Numbered from the stretch's first letter, positions 46,701-56,075 are shown. The stretch: DNA of 59,274 bases from Candidatus Methylaffinis lahnbergensis (GCA_002890675.1 PEFW01000013.1:1-59274); one strand, 5' to 3'. The notes: generated from the letters alone by a model not told the origin. Translations and numbers: made by a program.

Positions 46701-47049
46701 GCGTAACGCCTATTTCAGCAGCAGCGACGCGGCGTTTCCCGATCGCTATGCCGCGAGCGCCGAATGGCAGCAGGTCAAAGCCGGTAAAGTTGGCGTCGAG
46801 GGCGGCTGGCGAATCTATTCCAGCGGCCCAGGCCTCTATACCGGGATTTTAGTCTGCGATGTCCTGGGACTTCGTCGCAACTGGGGCAAACGTGCCGCGC
46901 GCCCATTATTGCCGGCGGCCCTCAATACCGTGACGGCGGAAAGGGACACCGGCGACAAAGGCATCCATTTCGATGTCGACCAAACGCCAACGGTAAAGGA
47001 AATTCGATTTAGGCGCCAAAACCAAAATAACCGCTGTCGTACTACATAG
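43705..47049 (+). CDS. GH94 family glycoside phosphorylase-like protein (candidate 1,2-beta-oligoglucan phosphorylase)
   Basis: An 1114-residue soluble protein. The C-terminal half shows GH94 features: GAAWGTRDVCQGPVEFLLAL, QYEAQGDWPQWFML, and YGHGDWNDSLQPVDP, where the Asp of GDWND (about residue 790) is the general acid. The end has a normal (alpha/alpha)6-barrel pattern. The N-terminal half (RIENRAGLSISVLPNGCIFA onward) is the beta-sandwich part. Cellobiose and related phosphorylases have about 800 residues. This length matches sophorose-type 1,2-beta-oligoglucan phosphorylases (about 1100), so cyclic or linear beta-1,2-glucan breakdown is a reasonable guess, but substrate specificity is inferred from length only. 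GGGAGAGGGG precedes the ATG. Confidence 0.85.
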   Translation: MVASGKRGWKTPRDSDLGLYRIENRAGLSISVLPNGCIFAIEHRREDGTTMINQLLGSPIDGGIARLHLRIGGAPPISVEAAGSGAKGRFGAAADSFIWEGETSGLRHRVTLSLHPRDAAWLWRLEATNIGEATRTIDAILIQDIGLGDRGFLMNSEAYASQYIDHHIARHERYGPIVMSRQNLTQGGRNPWVVHGCLDGTSGFATDGMQLFGPAYRDRDAFDFAFGTSLPSKRVQHELACVPIQSAPLTLPPGARAAWRFFGLYDSDHAEASSDRDLARIDAVAWCDQSPTDIILAAPVRTLVQNALPAVADPIESDDLARRYPERQHEERLNGDLLSFFTPDPPHNRHVVLRDKERLVTRRHGTLLRSGQSMLPDDATLCATCWMHGVFAAQLTIGNTSFHKLFSISRDPYNITRASGLRILIDAGDGWRLLTVPSAFEIGLSDCRWIYRFGTRTVAVRAIASGEDQAMQWRVTVEGEPCKFLVFGHVVLGERELDCAGLIEVEPNSKRFSFRPDPNWLWGQHYPNAVYHLVTSTPGAVEAIGGDELLYGDGQPRYGAYLVLRTRPVRELCFAVVGSMTDAEAAERLAVKYQHGVEDASLLLPARRFWGQVTRNLRVKGGGTEGSALDTLFPWLAHNAMIHLTVPHGLEQYTGAAWGTRDVCQGPVEFLLALEHDDPVKEILRIVFAQQYEAQGDWPQWFMLEPYSIIQDKVSHGDVIVWPLKALNDYIEATNDLGFLDEKVAWRREDTFELTPHKDSVAVHVEKLLATVRERFIPGTHLIRYGHGDWNDSLQPVDPKMHDWMVSSWTVALLFQQLNRYAEVLRRAGRASEAEAPSQLASEMRLDFNRYLLRDGTVAGYGLFEPDGGSLELLLHPSDTRTGLKYSLLPMTQSIIGGLFAPEQAAHHVRLIREHLLFPDGARLIDRPTAYRGGPQIMFQRAESSSFFGREIGLMYVHSHLRYAEAMAVLGEAEALWEALQLANPIAVSDRLAQALPRQRNAYFSSSDAAFPDRYAASAEWQQVKAGKVGVEGGWRIYSSGPGLYTGILVCDVLGLRRNWGKRAARPLLPAALNTVTAERDTGDKGIHFDVDQTPTVKEIRFRRQNQNNRCRTT

Positions 47050-47213
47050 ATCATAATATATGCTACACTTGCAGCCATTAAGGAACAACGGGGCGAAAGC
47101 GGGGCTTCCTCGAATGGTGGCAATCTTCGTCGACGCGGACCTTGAGCGACTCGTTTTTGTGTCGCGGGGCTTTCACCCACCCTCCGTGATGTACCTCTAC
47201 CGAGGGGATATCC

Positions 47214-48215
47214 ATGCCATCTTGCCGATTCGATGTGCTAGGACTTGGCAACGCCATCGTCGATGTCATCAGCAGGACCGATGATGATTTCCTTGCCGCC
47301 CAGGGACTGCGCAAGGGCGCGATGACATTGATCGACGAGGCGCGCGCAGAGGCCCTCTACACGGCCATGGGTCCGGCAACCATCGCGTCGGGAGGCTCGG
47401 CCGCCAACACCATCATTGGCGCGGCGAGTCTAGGTTGCCGCGCGGCTTTCATTGGCAAGCTAAAGGACGACGAAACCGGCGCGGCTTTCGCGCACGATAT
47501 CCGTGCGGCGAACGTCGATTTTTCGGTACATTTCGCGAAGGATGGCCCTGCCAGCGGGCGCTGCCTCGTGCTCGTGACGCCGGATGGCCAGCGCACGATG
47601 AACACCTTTTTGGGCGCCGCCCAAAACCTGTCCGAAGCGGATGTCGAGGAAGACCTCGTCAAGCAATCGGCCATCGTTTATCTCGAAGGCTATCTTTGGG
47701 ATCCTCCGACCGCGAAAGCCGCTTTCGTCAAAGCGGCAAAAATCGCGCAGGGAGCTGGGCGGAGAGTTGCTCTAACCCTGTCTGATTCTTTTTGCGTCGA
47801 TCGTTACCGCGAAGAGTTTCTTGGGCTCATTCGCTCCGGCTCGGTGCAAATCGTTTTCGCCAACGAGAGCGAGCTGCATTCACTTTATCAAACCGGCGAT
47901 TTCGACACCGCCGCCGCCCAGCTGCGCACTGAGAATATCCTCGCTGTCGTCACCCGCTCGGAGCGGGGATCTGCCGTCGTTACGCGAGACGAGGTTCTCG
48001 CCGTGCCCGCGTTCCCAGTCGAGCGGGTTGTCGACACGACGGGCGCAGGCGATCTCTTCGCCGCTGGATTTCTCGCCGGGCTCAGCAAAAACAAGGACCT
48101 CGAAACCTGCGCGAGGCTAGGCGCCCTCGCCGCGGCCGAGATCATCCAGCACATCGGCGCGCGGCCGCTCAACGACCTCGGCCAGCTTGCCGCGCAGAAC
48201 GGGCTCCCGGTCTAA
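47214..48215 (+). CDS. PfkB family carbohydrate/adenosine kinase
   Basis: A 333-residue ribokinase-fold kinase. FDVLGLGNAIVDVISRTDDD opens the protein. The sugar-binding GGSAANTIIGAASLGCRAAF and GKLKDDETG segments follow, and the ATP and catalytic site is VDTTGAGDLFAAGFLAGL with the base aspartate in GAGD. The SGGSAANTI and LEGYLWDPP segments are typical for adenosine-kinase-type alphaproteobacterial proteins, so adenosine is a likely substrate. A strong GAGGGGA ribosome binding site lies before the ATG. The 164 bases upstream are AT-rich near 47050 and may contain the promoter. Confidence 0.88.
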   Translation: MPSCRFDVLGLGNAIVDVISRTDDDFLAAQGLRKGAMTLIDEARAEALYTAMGPATIASGGSAANTIIGAASLGCRAAFIGKLKDDETGAAFAHDIRAANVDFSVHFAKDGPASGRCLVLVTPDGQRTMNTFLGAAQNLSEADVEEDLVKQSAIVYLEGYLWDPPTAKAAFVKAAKIAQGAGRRVALTLSDSFCVDRYREEFLGLIRSGSVQIVFANESELHSLYQTGDFDTAAAQLRTENILAVVTRSERGSAVVTRDEVLAVPAFPVERVVDTTGAGDLFAAGFLAGLSKNKDLETCARLGALAAAEIIQHIGARPLNDLGQLAAQNGLPV

Positions 48216-48325
48216 GCTTGCGCCCGCGCATGACGGCGCTCTCGCGCGTGCCAATTCCTTTACTTCGACGCGAGGGAGCCAAATTTGATGGAGAACGTTA
48301 CGGAGCTAAACCTCGGGAGGAAGCT

Positions 48326-49531
48326 ATGGACCTCATTTCACGCCGCAACATCTTGTCTATTGCTGCTTCCGGGGGCCTCTTGACCGCTTCGGGAGCAACC
48401 GCCCAAACCGCGGTGCCGCAGCCGGAGCGGCCCGGTCACGGCGGAACCGAGCCGCTCGAACGGGATCGGCAGAATCAGGATTTGTTGGTTCCCCCTTCCA
48501 CCGATCACGGCACATTGCCGAACTTGCGCTTTTCATTTTCCGACGCTCACATGCGGCTTGAGCCGGGTGGCTGGACCCGGCAAGTGACCGAGCGCGAACT
48601 TGGCGTTTCCAAGGATATCGCGGGTGTGAACATGCGCCTGAACGTTGGTGGCGTGCGTGAACTGCATTGGCACAAGGCTGCCGAGTGGGCTTATATGCTC
48701 TATGGGACCGCGCGCATTACCGCGGTTGACGCGCAAGGGCGAAACTTCGTCGACGACGTAGGTGTCGGCGATCTGTGGTTTTTTCCAGCGGGGATTCCGC
48801 ATTCGATCCAGGGGCTCAATCCAGACGGATGCGAATTTCTTCTCGTATTCGACGATGGCGACTTCGACGAAGACCACACTTTTCTCATCACGGATTGGTT
48901 CAAGCGTACACCGAGCGAGGTGCTGGCTAAGAATTTTGGGGTCTCGGCCTCGTTCTTCGGACACACGCCTGATCCCAGTGAACGATACATCTTCTTAGCC
49001 CCGGTGCCGGGACCATTGCAGCCCAGCAATACGGCAGGCGCAACCGCTGTGCCTCGAGGTTTCAGCCATAGAATGATGGCGCAGCAGCCGATCAAGACCA
49101 AGAGCGGAACGATACGGATCACCGACTCCGGCGTGTTTCCCGTTTCCACCGCGATTGCCGCGGCGCTGGTCGAAGTTGATCCGGGCGGGATGCGGGAACT
49201 GCATTGGCATCCTAACACCAATGAATGGCAATATTATATCGAGGGTCAGGCCCGTATGGGCGTGTTCGGCGCGTCCGGTCAGGCGCGCACGTTCGATTTC
49301 CAAGCCGGCGATGTCGGCTATGTGCCCTTCGCAAATGGGCATTATATCGAGAATACCGGCACTACGCAGGTGCGCTTTCTGGAAATCTTCAAAAGCAGCT
49401 ACTACGCCGATGTATCTCTCCACCAGTGGCTGGCATTGACGCCCCCCGAACTGGTCGAGGCGCATTTGGGCCTGGGGGCAGAGGTGATGAAAGGGCTGCG
49501 CAAAGGCAAGACGCCGATCGTGCCAGCGTAG
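48326..49531 (+). CDS. oxdC: Tat-exported bicupin oxalate decarboxylase
   Basis: The enzyme splits oxalate into formate and CO2 using manganese. From ATG 48326 (GGAGGAAG upstream) the protein has 401 residues. It starts with a twin-arginine signal (MDLISRRNILSIAASGG, RR followed by a hydrophobic core and ATAQTA cleavage region), so the folded protein is sent to the periplasm. The two cupin domains each have an Mn-binding motif: HWHKAAEWAYML (about residue 113) and HWHPNTNEWQYYIEG (about residue 292). The lid loop of the first cupin, which decides between decarboxylase and oxidase, was not resolved. Its neighbour is a Rieske-FAD oxidoreductase; linkage between the two is inferred from position only. 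Confidence 0.92.
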   Translation: MDLISRRNILSIAASGGLLTASGATAQTAVPQPERPGHGGTEPLERDRQNQDLLVPPSTDHGTLPNLRFSFSDAHMRLEPGGWTRQVTERELGVSKDIAGVNMRLNVGGVRELHWHKAAEWAYMLYGTARITAVDAQGRNFVDDVGVGDLWFFPAGIPHSIQGLNPDGCEFLLVFDDGDFDEDHTFLITDWFKRTPSEVLAKNFGVSASFFGHTPDPSERYIFLAPVPGPLQPSNTAGATAVPRGFSHRMMAQQPIKTKSGTIRITDSGVFPVSTAIAAALVEVDPGGMRELHWHPNTNEWQYYIEGQARMGVFGASGQARTFDFQAGDVGYVPFANGHYIENTGTTQVRFLEIFKSSYYADVSLHQWLALTPPELVEAHLGLGAEVMKGLRKGKTPIVPA

Positions 49532-49645
49532 AGCTTATAGGATTTATGGAACCATCGTGCCTGGCGGGCGTCTATTGGAAAAGCCGGAGTCGCGTCGCAC
49601 AAATTGCTCGGGCGCCGGAAAATAACAGAGCGAGGGAGGCCACGC

Positions 49646-51178
49646 ATGACTTCGGATTCGGCCACACCAACCGGCCCGGACTTGCGGCAAGGAGTAGTGT
49701 TCGGCGATCTTCCGGACGGCGGCATGTTGACCGGCCATGCTGGCGGCGAGGCTGTACTGCTCGTCCGCCGCGGCGAAGATGTTTTTGCCATTGGCGCCGT
49801 ATGCACCCATTATGGCGGGCCGCTCGCGGAAGGGTTAGTGGTTGGTGAGACGGTTCGCTGCCCCTGGCATCATGCGTGTTTCAGCTTGCGCTCCGGCGAA
49901 GCGCTTCGCGCGCCCGCGCTCAATCCGGTGTCCTGCTTCCGCGTCGAACGGCGGAACGGGTCCGTGTATGTTCAAGAAAAACTCGATCAAGCGGCGGCAC
50001 CTGCGCTGACCTCGCCCACTTTGCCTCGATCAATCGTCATAGTAGGCGGCGGCGCGGCGGCCAACGCCGCCGCCGAAACTCTCCGCAACGAGGGCTATCG
50101 TGGCGGCATAACCATGTTGAGCGCCGATCACTCCGGTCCTTGCGATCGCCCGAATCTGTCGAAGGGCTTTCTCGCGGGCTCGGTGGAAGCAGACTGGATC
50201 CCGCTCCGGTCGCCGGACTTCTACAAAGAGCACGACATCGACCTGAAGCTCGCGACCAGCGTCGCCGCCCTCGATCCATCGAGCCGCAAGTTGCGGCTCG
50301 CCGATGGCGGCGAGTTGATGTATGATGCGCTTCTCCTCGCCACCGGCGCCGAACCGGTGCGCCTAAACCTCCCTGGCGGCGATCTTGCGCATGTGCATTA
50401 TCTGCGCACGCTGGCCGACAGCCTTGCAATTGTCGCCAAAACTCAAGCTTCGCGGCGGGCGGTTGTCCTCGGTGCAAGCTTTATTGGTCTCGAAGTGGCG
50501 GCGTCGCTTCGCGCCCGGAATATCGAGGTCGATGTCGTGGCGCCCGAAACGATCCCGATGGAGCGGATTCTTGGAGCCGATGCTGGCAATTTCCTTTGCC
50601 AGCTTCACCAGGAGCATGGGGTAAAGTTCCATCTCGGCACGACGGCGGCATCCATCTCCGCGCAACGCGTCATATTGCAGAATGGCGAAACGCTGGACGC
50701 CGATCTCGTTGTCGTTGGCGTTGGCGTGCGTCCATCAATAGAATTGGCCGAACAAGCGGGGATTTTGATCGACCGCGGCGTCGCGGTGAACGCATATCTT
50801 GAGACAAGCGCCCCCGGTATTTTCGCGGCCGGCGACATCGCGCGCTGGCCGGACCGGCTCAACGGCGAATCGATTCGAGTCGAACATTTTATCGTCGCCG
50901 AGAGGCAAGGCCAGACGGCCGCGCGCAATATTCTAGGGGCACGCGAACGATTCGACGCCATCCCCTTCTTTTGGACCGAACAATACGATCTGCAGATTGC
51001 CTACATAGGGCATGCCGAACGATGGGACAAAGCGGAAATCGAGGGCAGTCTCGCCGCGCGCGACTGCGCGATAAGCTATCGCCGTGGCGGCAAGAAATTG
51101 GCGGTCGCAACAATCGGCCGCGATCTTGCCGGCCTTGAAGCCGAGGCAGCGTTCGAACGGGCGATCGCGTCCGGATAG
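49646..51178 (+). CDS. Rieske/FAD-dependent oxidoreductase (AIF-like)
   Basis: A 510-residue flavoprotein with a Rieske domain at its N terminus: CTHYGGPLAEG and CPWHHACFSLRSG (ligands CTH and CPWHH). It is followed by a pyridine-nucleotide-disulfide oxidoreductase module with the FAD motif SIVIVGGGAAANAAAE, CDRPNLSKGFLAG, the NAD-binding RRAVVLGASFIGLEVAASL and GIFAAGDIARWP. This composition matches mammalian AIFL/Nfrl-type and bacterial ferredoxin reductase-like proteins that pass electrons from NAD(P)H to ferredoxin or a Rieske acceptor. GGGAGG supports ATG 49646. It stands alone, 114 bases after oxdC. The partner is unknown. Confidence 0.9.
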   Translation: MTSDSATPTGPDLRQGVVFGDLPDGGMLTGHAGGEAVLLVRRGEDVFAIGAVCTHYGGPLAEGLVVGETVRCPWHHACFSLRSGEALRAPALNPVSCFRVERRNGSVYVQEKLDQAAAPALTSPTLPRSIVIVGGGAAANAAAETLRNEGYRGGITMLSADHSGPCDRPNLSKGFLAGSVEADWIPLRSPDFYKEHDIDLKLATSVAALDPSSRKLRLADGGELMYDALLLATGAEPVRLNLPGGDLAHVHYLRTLADSLAIVAKTQASRRAVVLGASFIGLEVAASLRARNIEVDVVAPETIPMERILGADAGNFLCQLHQEHGVKFHLGTTAASISAQRVILQNGETLDADLVVVGVGVRPSIELAEQAGILIDRGVAVNAYLETSAPGIFAAGDIARWPDRLNGESIRVEHFIVAERQGQTAARNILGARERFDAIPFFWTEQYDLQIAYIGHAERWDKAEIEGSLAARDCAISYRRGGKKLAVATIGRDLAGLEAEAAFERAIASG

Positions 51179-51317
51179 AAATAAGCGGTATTATGGCGCA
51201 ACTGCCACAAGCGGTTCTGATCTCGCCGAGTGGCGCCTGATATCGTGACGCGGCGAAGACAATAGCATCTCAATTTGCTAGGATGCCCCTACGGATGTCC
51301 GGGAGGGGCAATGAGAT

Positions 51318-52580
51318 ATGAGGTATAACCCATTTAGGCCAAACAACATTGTTGGACCAGGCATGTTTGTAGGCCGACTTGACGAACTACATACTGTTGA
51401 ACAATGCCTTTTTCAAACCAAACATGGGAATCCGCAGCATTTTCTAATTGAGGGTGAGCGCGGTATAGGGAAATCATCTCTGCTATTCATTACAGAACAT
51501 ATCGCAAGAGGGACAATCCCGGCGACGAGAGATAATAACAATATGAAATTTCTTACCATTTCTGTTGATATGGGCAGAGTCACTTCGCAGATTGACATTG
51601 TCCGTATCATTGCACGGCAATTTAAGGCGTCTATGAGTGAGCGCGAAGCTCTTAAGCAGTCGGCAAAGGCAGTTTGGGAGTTCCTTTCCAGATGGGAAGT
51701 GTTGGGCGTTCGTTACTACGGTGAAGAGGAGCCAGATCCAGAAGATGCTAGAGATGAATTGACCAATCAAATTGTTGATCTACTCGCAGGGCCAAATTGC
51801 GAAATTGAAGGTATCTTTATCGTTATCGACGAAGCGGATAGGCCCGGTGAAGACGCACGGCTAGGGGAGTTTTTGAAGCTCTTTACAGAGCGCCTCACGA
51901 GACGCGATTGCAATTCTGTCCTGATTGGCCTCGCTGGATTACCAACCACAATCGCGAAATTACGAGCGAGCCACGAGTCTTCCCCGCGATTGCTTGAGGT
52001 GATGCGGCTTGAACCTCTTACGCTGGACGAACGGAAAGCGGGTAGTTCAACGAGGATTAGCCGAAGCGGAAGAAAAGAATGGGTTTAAGACGAAGATAAC
52101 GGAAGCAGCTCTAGATTCTATCGCAGAACTCTCTGACGGTTATCCTCATTTTATACAGCAGTTCTCATATTTTGCCTTTGCAGAAGATGCTGATAATACA
52201 ATTGACGTGGACGATGTAATGAAAAGCGCCTATAAAGAAAATGGTGCCCTGATGCAACTAGGACATAAATATTTTAGCGAAATGTATCACGCAAAGATAC
52301 ATCAGAAGGTTACAGAAAAGTACTTGGTTCTATGGCGTCTCATGGAGATGATTTTGTTTCACGACAAGATATAATAAAAGAATCTAAATCATTTGGTGTG
52401 TCTGAGTCGAATGTCACTAATGCGTTAGCTGCTCTGCGGGAACGACATATTATTATACTCGACGAAACGCGCCGTGGATATTATAAACTTCCTACAAAAT
52501 CATTTGCCGCGTGGATAAACGCCATACGGTCGGTTGAAAGCCGCAGCGGTGGGCCCGACCTTTTCAACTCCGGATATTGA
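51318..52580 (+). pseudogene. AAA/ORC1-like ATPase with C-terminal winged helix, two frameshifts
   Basis: The first part carries a Walker A motif in FLIEGERGIGKSSLLFI and a Walker B in IFIVIDEADRPG, which places it among orc1/cdc6-like AAA ATPases of the AAA_16 type. Near 52040 the frame is lost after LEPLTLDERK; in the next frame VVQRGLAEAEEKNGF goes on to HFIQQFSYFAFAEDA. Near 52310 a second shift leads to YRKVLGSMASHGDDF and the winged-helix end NALAALRERHIIIL. The DNA is AT-rich compared with its neighbours, so it is foreign. Genes of this type are common in defence and phage islands. The total length would be about 420 residues. Confidence 0.8.
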
Positions 52581-52818
52581 CTGCAGTCGTCTCCATTATC
52601 GTCCATTACCCTTCATTGCGCTTTATTAGTGCTCCATATCGCACATTAGAGGCCTTCCCAACCTTACGCCATTAAGCTCCAGAAGGCGGGCGCCTCACGG
52701 CCGATCGTTTTCCAGCATTTGCCGCGCCGGGAGCTTGCACAAGCAAGCCCATTGCCTTATATAGATTTTCGTTCATGCGTCTCATGACGGTTGTTTAATC
52801 GAAACGATCGCTCTATTG

Positions 52819-52849
52819 AGAGTGGGCCCCTCGGGACCCGCTCTTTTTT
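52819..52849 (+). terminator. Terminator-like stem-loop in the rimP leader (possible attenuator)
   Basis: The stem agagtggg-c-cc pairs with gg-a-cccgctct (one G-T pair, one mismatch) around a CTCG loop and is followed by TTTTTT. It lies only 69 bases before rimP and well after the AAA-ATPase end. A conserved rimP leader RNA with such a terminator has been described for alphaproteobacteria; the match is from memory. The rest of the 340 bases upstream has no gene. Confidence 0.65.
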
Positions 52850-52917
52850 ATTGGCTTTTGGCTCCTTCAAGGTGGAAGCGTGGTTCCTCGATATTTTTGT
52901 GCCGGAGCGAACCGGCA

Positions 52918-53763
52918 ATGGACCGGCAAGGATTGGATCGCGCCAGCAATGGCATGGAGACGGAGGCGCAGGGCGTCCTCGATGAACCTCGCTTGATCGA
53001 GGAAACCGGAGTTGCCGCGCGTGTGGCGCATGTTGCGCAACCGGTTTTGAGCGGTCTTGGATACCGGCTGGTCCGGGTCAAGCTTTCGGCGCAAGCGGGA
53101 GTGACAGTGCAGATCATGGCGGAACGTCCCGACGGGTCGATGAACCTCAATGATTGCGAAATCGTGAGCGCGGCTCTCTCGCCCGTCCTCGATGTCGAGG
53201 AACCGGTGAAACGGGCCTATCGCCTCGAAATTTCCTCGCCTGGGATCGATCGTCCGCTCGTCCGCGTCTCGGATTTCCGGCGCGCTTTTGCGCGGGAAGC
53301 GCGTATCGAGATGACCACCGGCGTCAGCGGGCGTAAGCGCTTCCGCGGCTTTGTTGGCGAGGTCGAAGGCGAAGGCCGGAGTGCCGTACTGACGCTCGAT
53401 CGCCGCGATGCAAAGCCGGGCGAAGCCATCAAAGCCGTGCTTTTGCTCCGCGAAATTGCCGAAGCAAGGCTGATATTGAGCGAGGCGCTGATCCGCCAGT
53501 CCCTGCGGGCCGCGAAAGCATCGCAGGGCCAAGATGCCAGCATGGAAGATGAGGCCGGAGCGGCGCCAGGCGCGCCTGCCGAGCCGAGGCGGGGACCTGG
53601 CCGCTTCGCGCCAGGCGCGCTCAAGGCCAAGCCTATTCCGCCCGCTGGCGTGCGACCAAGCTTCAAGCAAAGCGAACCGAACCAAGCCAAACCGGCGCGG
53701 CCGCACCGGTCCGGCGCGGCTTCGCCCCAAACAGGAGACAGAGATGGCAGTCAGCGCCAATAG
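52918..53763 (+). CDS. rimP: Ribosome maturation factor RimP
   Basis: RimP is needed for 30S subunit maturation. About 281 residues from ATG 52918, with GGAGCG upstream. The family core is [20 protein letters not shown], then [20 protein letters not shown] and [20 protein letters not shown]. The C-terminal Sm-like part ([10 protein letters not shown]) follows. After about residue 205 comes a long proline-, alanine- and arginine-rich tail ([20 protein letters not shown]) that is not found in E. coli RimP (150 residues) but is common in Rhizobiales. The 3' end overlaps nusA by 20 bases. First gene of the rimP-nusA-ylxR-infB operon. Confidence 0.92.
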   Translation: MDRQGLDRASNGMETEAQGVLDEPRLIEETGVAARVAHVAQPVLSGLGYRLVRVKLSAQAGVTVQIMAERPDGSMNLNDCEIVSAALSPVLDVEEPVKRAYRLEISSPGIDRPLVRVSDFRRAFAREARIEMTTGVSGRKRFRGFVGEVEGEGRSAVLTLDRRDAKPGEAIKAVLLLREIAEARLILSEALIRQSLRAAKASQGQDASMEDEAGAAPGAPAEPRRGPGRFAPGALKAKPIPPAGVRPSFKQSEPNQAKPARPHRSGAASPQTGDRDGSQRQ

Positions 53764-55339
53764 GCTCGAACTCTTGCAGATCGCCGATGCCGTCGCGCGG
53801 GAAAAATCGATCGACCGGCAAATCGTTCTCGCCTCGATGGAGGACGCCATTCAGAAAGCCGCGCGGTCCCGCTACGGTCAAGAGACCGAGGTCCGCGCCG
53901 AAATCAATCCAAAAACCGGAGAGATCCGGTTTTCCCGCCTGCTCCTTGTCGTCGATCAGATCGAGAACGACGCCACTCAGATCACGGTCAACGAAGCGCG
54001 CAAGAAGAACCCGGCAGCGCAGCCCGGCGATTGGATCGCCGAAACCTTGCCGCCGTTCGATTTCGGCCGGATCGCCGCGCAATCGGCCAAGCAAGTGATC
54101 GTTCAGAAGGTCCGCGAAGCCGAGCGCGACCGGCAATATGAGGAGTACAAGGACCGGATCGGCGATATCGTCAACGGCATCGTGAAGCGGGTGGAATTCG
54201 GCAATGTGATCATCGATCTCGGACGCGGCGAGGCGACGATAAGGCGTGACGAAATGATCCCGCGCGAAGTTTTCCGGCCCGGCGATCGCGCCCGCGCCTA
54301 TGTCTATGATGTTCGTCGCGAACAGCGCGGGCCGCAGATTTTTCTGTCGCGCACGCATCCGCAATTCATGGCCAAACTGTTTCGCCAGGAAGTGCCGGAA
54401 ATCTACGATAACGTCATCGAGGTAAAGTCGGTCGCCCGTGATCCTGGGTCGCGCGCCAAGATCGCGGTGATTTCGCGGGATACTTCGATCGATCCTGTCG
54501 GCGCCTGCGTCGGCATGCGGGGATCGCGGGTGCAGGCGGTCGTCAATGAATTGCAGGGCGAGAAGGTCGATATCATTCCATGGTCGCCGGATGACGCCAC
54601 CTTTATCGTCAACGCGTTGCAGCCGGCCGAAGTTGTCAAGGTCGTGCTCGACGAGGATTCCGCGCGGATCGAAGTCGTCGTGCCCGACGATCAGCTCTCC
54701 CTGGCGATTGGGCGCCGTGGCCAAAATGTCCGGCTTGCGTCGCAGCTTACCGGATGGGATATCGATATATTGACGGAGGCGGAGGAATCGCAACGCCGGC
54801 AGAAGGAATTTACCGAACGCACGAACATCTTCATGAAAGCGCTGAACGTCGACGAAGTTGTCGGCCAGTTGCTTGCATCGGAAGGATTCCGGTCGGTCGA
54901 GGAATTGGCTTTCGTCGAGCCTTCCGAGGTGGCCGCGATCGAGGGTTTCGATCAGGACACGGCCGCCGAGATTCAGACCCGCGCGCATAATTATTTGGCC
55001 AAAGTCGAGGCCGAGCAGGACGCGCGGCGGTTGGAACTTGGCGTTTCCGACGAACTCAAGCAGGTCGCCGGGGTCACGACGGCGATGCTCGTCAAATTTG
55101 GCGAAAACGATATCAAGACCGTCGAGGACCTTGCCGGCTGCGCGACTGACGATCTCGTTGGCTGGAGCGAACGCAAGGACGGCGAAACGACGAAGCACGC
55201 CGGCGTTCTTGACGGTTTCGAAATCTCGCGCGAGGAAGCGGAATCCGTCATCATGACCGCGCGGGTCAAGGCGGGGTGGATCGAAGCCGTGCCCGACCGC
55301 ACGGCGGACGATCCGTTCGCAAACGAGTCCGGTGAATAG
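53744..55339 (+). CDS. nusA: Transcription termination/antitermination factor NusA
   Basis: NusA binds RNA polymerase and nascent RNA and controls pausing, termination and antitermination. The start is ATG 53744 (AGGAGACAGAG upstream), giving 531 residues. The N-terminal domain ([20 protein letters not shown]) is followed by S1 ([20 protein letters not shown]), two KH domains ([20 protein letters not shown] and [20 protein letters not shown]) and two C-terminal acidic repeats ([20 protein letters not shown] and similar). The protein is complete, and the C-terminal region is longer than in Bacillus and like that of other alphaproteobacteria. Confidence 0.96.
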   Translation: MAVSANRLELLQIADAVAREKSIDRQIVLASMEDAIQKAARSRYGQETEVRAEINPKTGEIRFSRLLLVVDQIENDATQITVNEARKKNPAAQPGDWIAETLPPFDFGRIAAQSAKQVIVQKVREAERDRQYEEYKDRIGDIVNGIVKRVEFGNVIIDLGRGEATIRRDEMIPREVFRPGDRARAYVYDVRREQRGPQIFLSRTHPQFMAKLFRQEVPEIYDNVIEVKSVARDPGSRAKIAVISRDTSIDPVGACVGMRGSRVQAVVNELQGEKVDIIPWSPDDATFIVNALQPAEVVKVVLDEDSARIEVVVPDDQLSLAIGRRGQNVRLASQLTGWDIDILTEAEESQRRQKEFTERTNIFMKALNVDEVVGQLLASEGFRSVEELAFVEPSEVAAIEGFDQDTAAEIQTRAHNYLAKVEAEQDARRLELGVSDELKQVAGVTTAMLVKFGENDIKTVEDLAGCATDDLVGWSERKDGETTKHAGVLDGFEISREEAESVIMTARVKAGWIEAVPDRTADDPFANESGE

Positions 55340-55350
55340 GAGAAAAGTAT

Positions 55351-56019
55351 TTGGCCAGGCCCGCACTCCTCGACGCGGAAGGTTCGTCCGAGAGGACCTG
55401 CATCGTCACACGGGCGAAAGGTTTGCCCCAGAACATGATTCGTTTCGTTGCCGGGCCAGGTGCGATCGTCGTGCCTGACATCAGACGAGAATTGCCGGGA
55501 CGCGGCGTTTGGGTGACGGCGCGAGAGAGCCACGTGGCGGAAGCCGTCAAACGGCAAGCTTTCTCGCGTTGTTTTAGGACAAAGGTCGTGGCTTCGGAGA
55601 GTTTGGCCGCCGAGATCGAGGCTCTTTTGGCGAAGGACTGCTTGCAGGCTTTGTCCCTCGCCAGCAAGGCCGGTCAAGTCGTGCGCGGTTTCGCCAAGGT
55701 CGAGGAGGCAATTGCCTCGGGCGTCATCGCCGGTCTTGTCCATGCCGCGGATTGTGGCGCCGACGGTATGCGCAAACTCGGGCAAAGCCTGCGCCGGCGT
55801 TATGGCGACGAGCGGGCGAGGCCGCGCGTGGAACTGTTTGCCTCCGGCCAATTGGATTTGGCATTGGGGCGGGCAAATGTGATACATGCAGCGTTGATCG
55901 AGGGACCGGCAAGCGAAGGGTTTTTGCAACGCTGCCGGAAGTTGACGCTTTATCGGTCCGGATCGCCTGGGGCGGAAAGCCAGGACCGGCTGTCCGGACC
56001 GGGATCGAATTGGGAATGA
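55351..56019 (+). CDS. ylxR: RNA-binding protein YlxR (DUF448) with L7Ae-like domain
   Basis: A 222-residue protein. The first 90 residues are DUF448/YlxR (ERTCIVTRAKGLPQNMIRFV, then GRGVWVTARESHVAEAVKR); the second part resembles an L7Ae-like RNA-binding fold (LSLASKAGQVVRGFAKVEEA and GLVHAADCGADGMRKLGQ). This two-domain form is usual in alphaproteobacteria. The start is TTG, with AGGAG 9 bases upstream, 12 bases after nusA ends. YlxR probably takes part in RNA or ribosome processes; its exact job is not settled. It precedes infB as in most relatives. Confidence 0.9.
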   Translation: MARPALLDAEGSSERTCIVTRAKGLPQNMIRFVAGPGAIVVPDIRRELPGRGVWVTARESHVAEAVKRQAFSRCFRTKVVASESLAAEIEALLAKDCLQALSLASKAGQVVRGFAKVEEAIASGVIAGLVHAADCGADGMRKLGQSLRRRYGDERARPRVELFASGQLDLALGRANVIHAALIEGPASEGFLQRCRKLTLYRSGSPGAESQDRLSGPGSNWE

Positions 56020-56075
56020 GAAAGCCTGCCGGCCTTCCGGCATGCTGAAACCGAATGGGCGGGAACGCAAGACTG

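Noticed and set aside
53663..55366. Long minus-strand open frame (567 codons) opposite nusA
   Set aside because: It is the antisense shadow of a clear nusA gene in GC-rich DNA. It has no domain-like pattern and no ribosome binding site.
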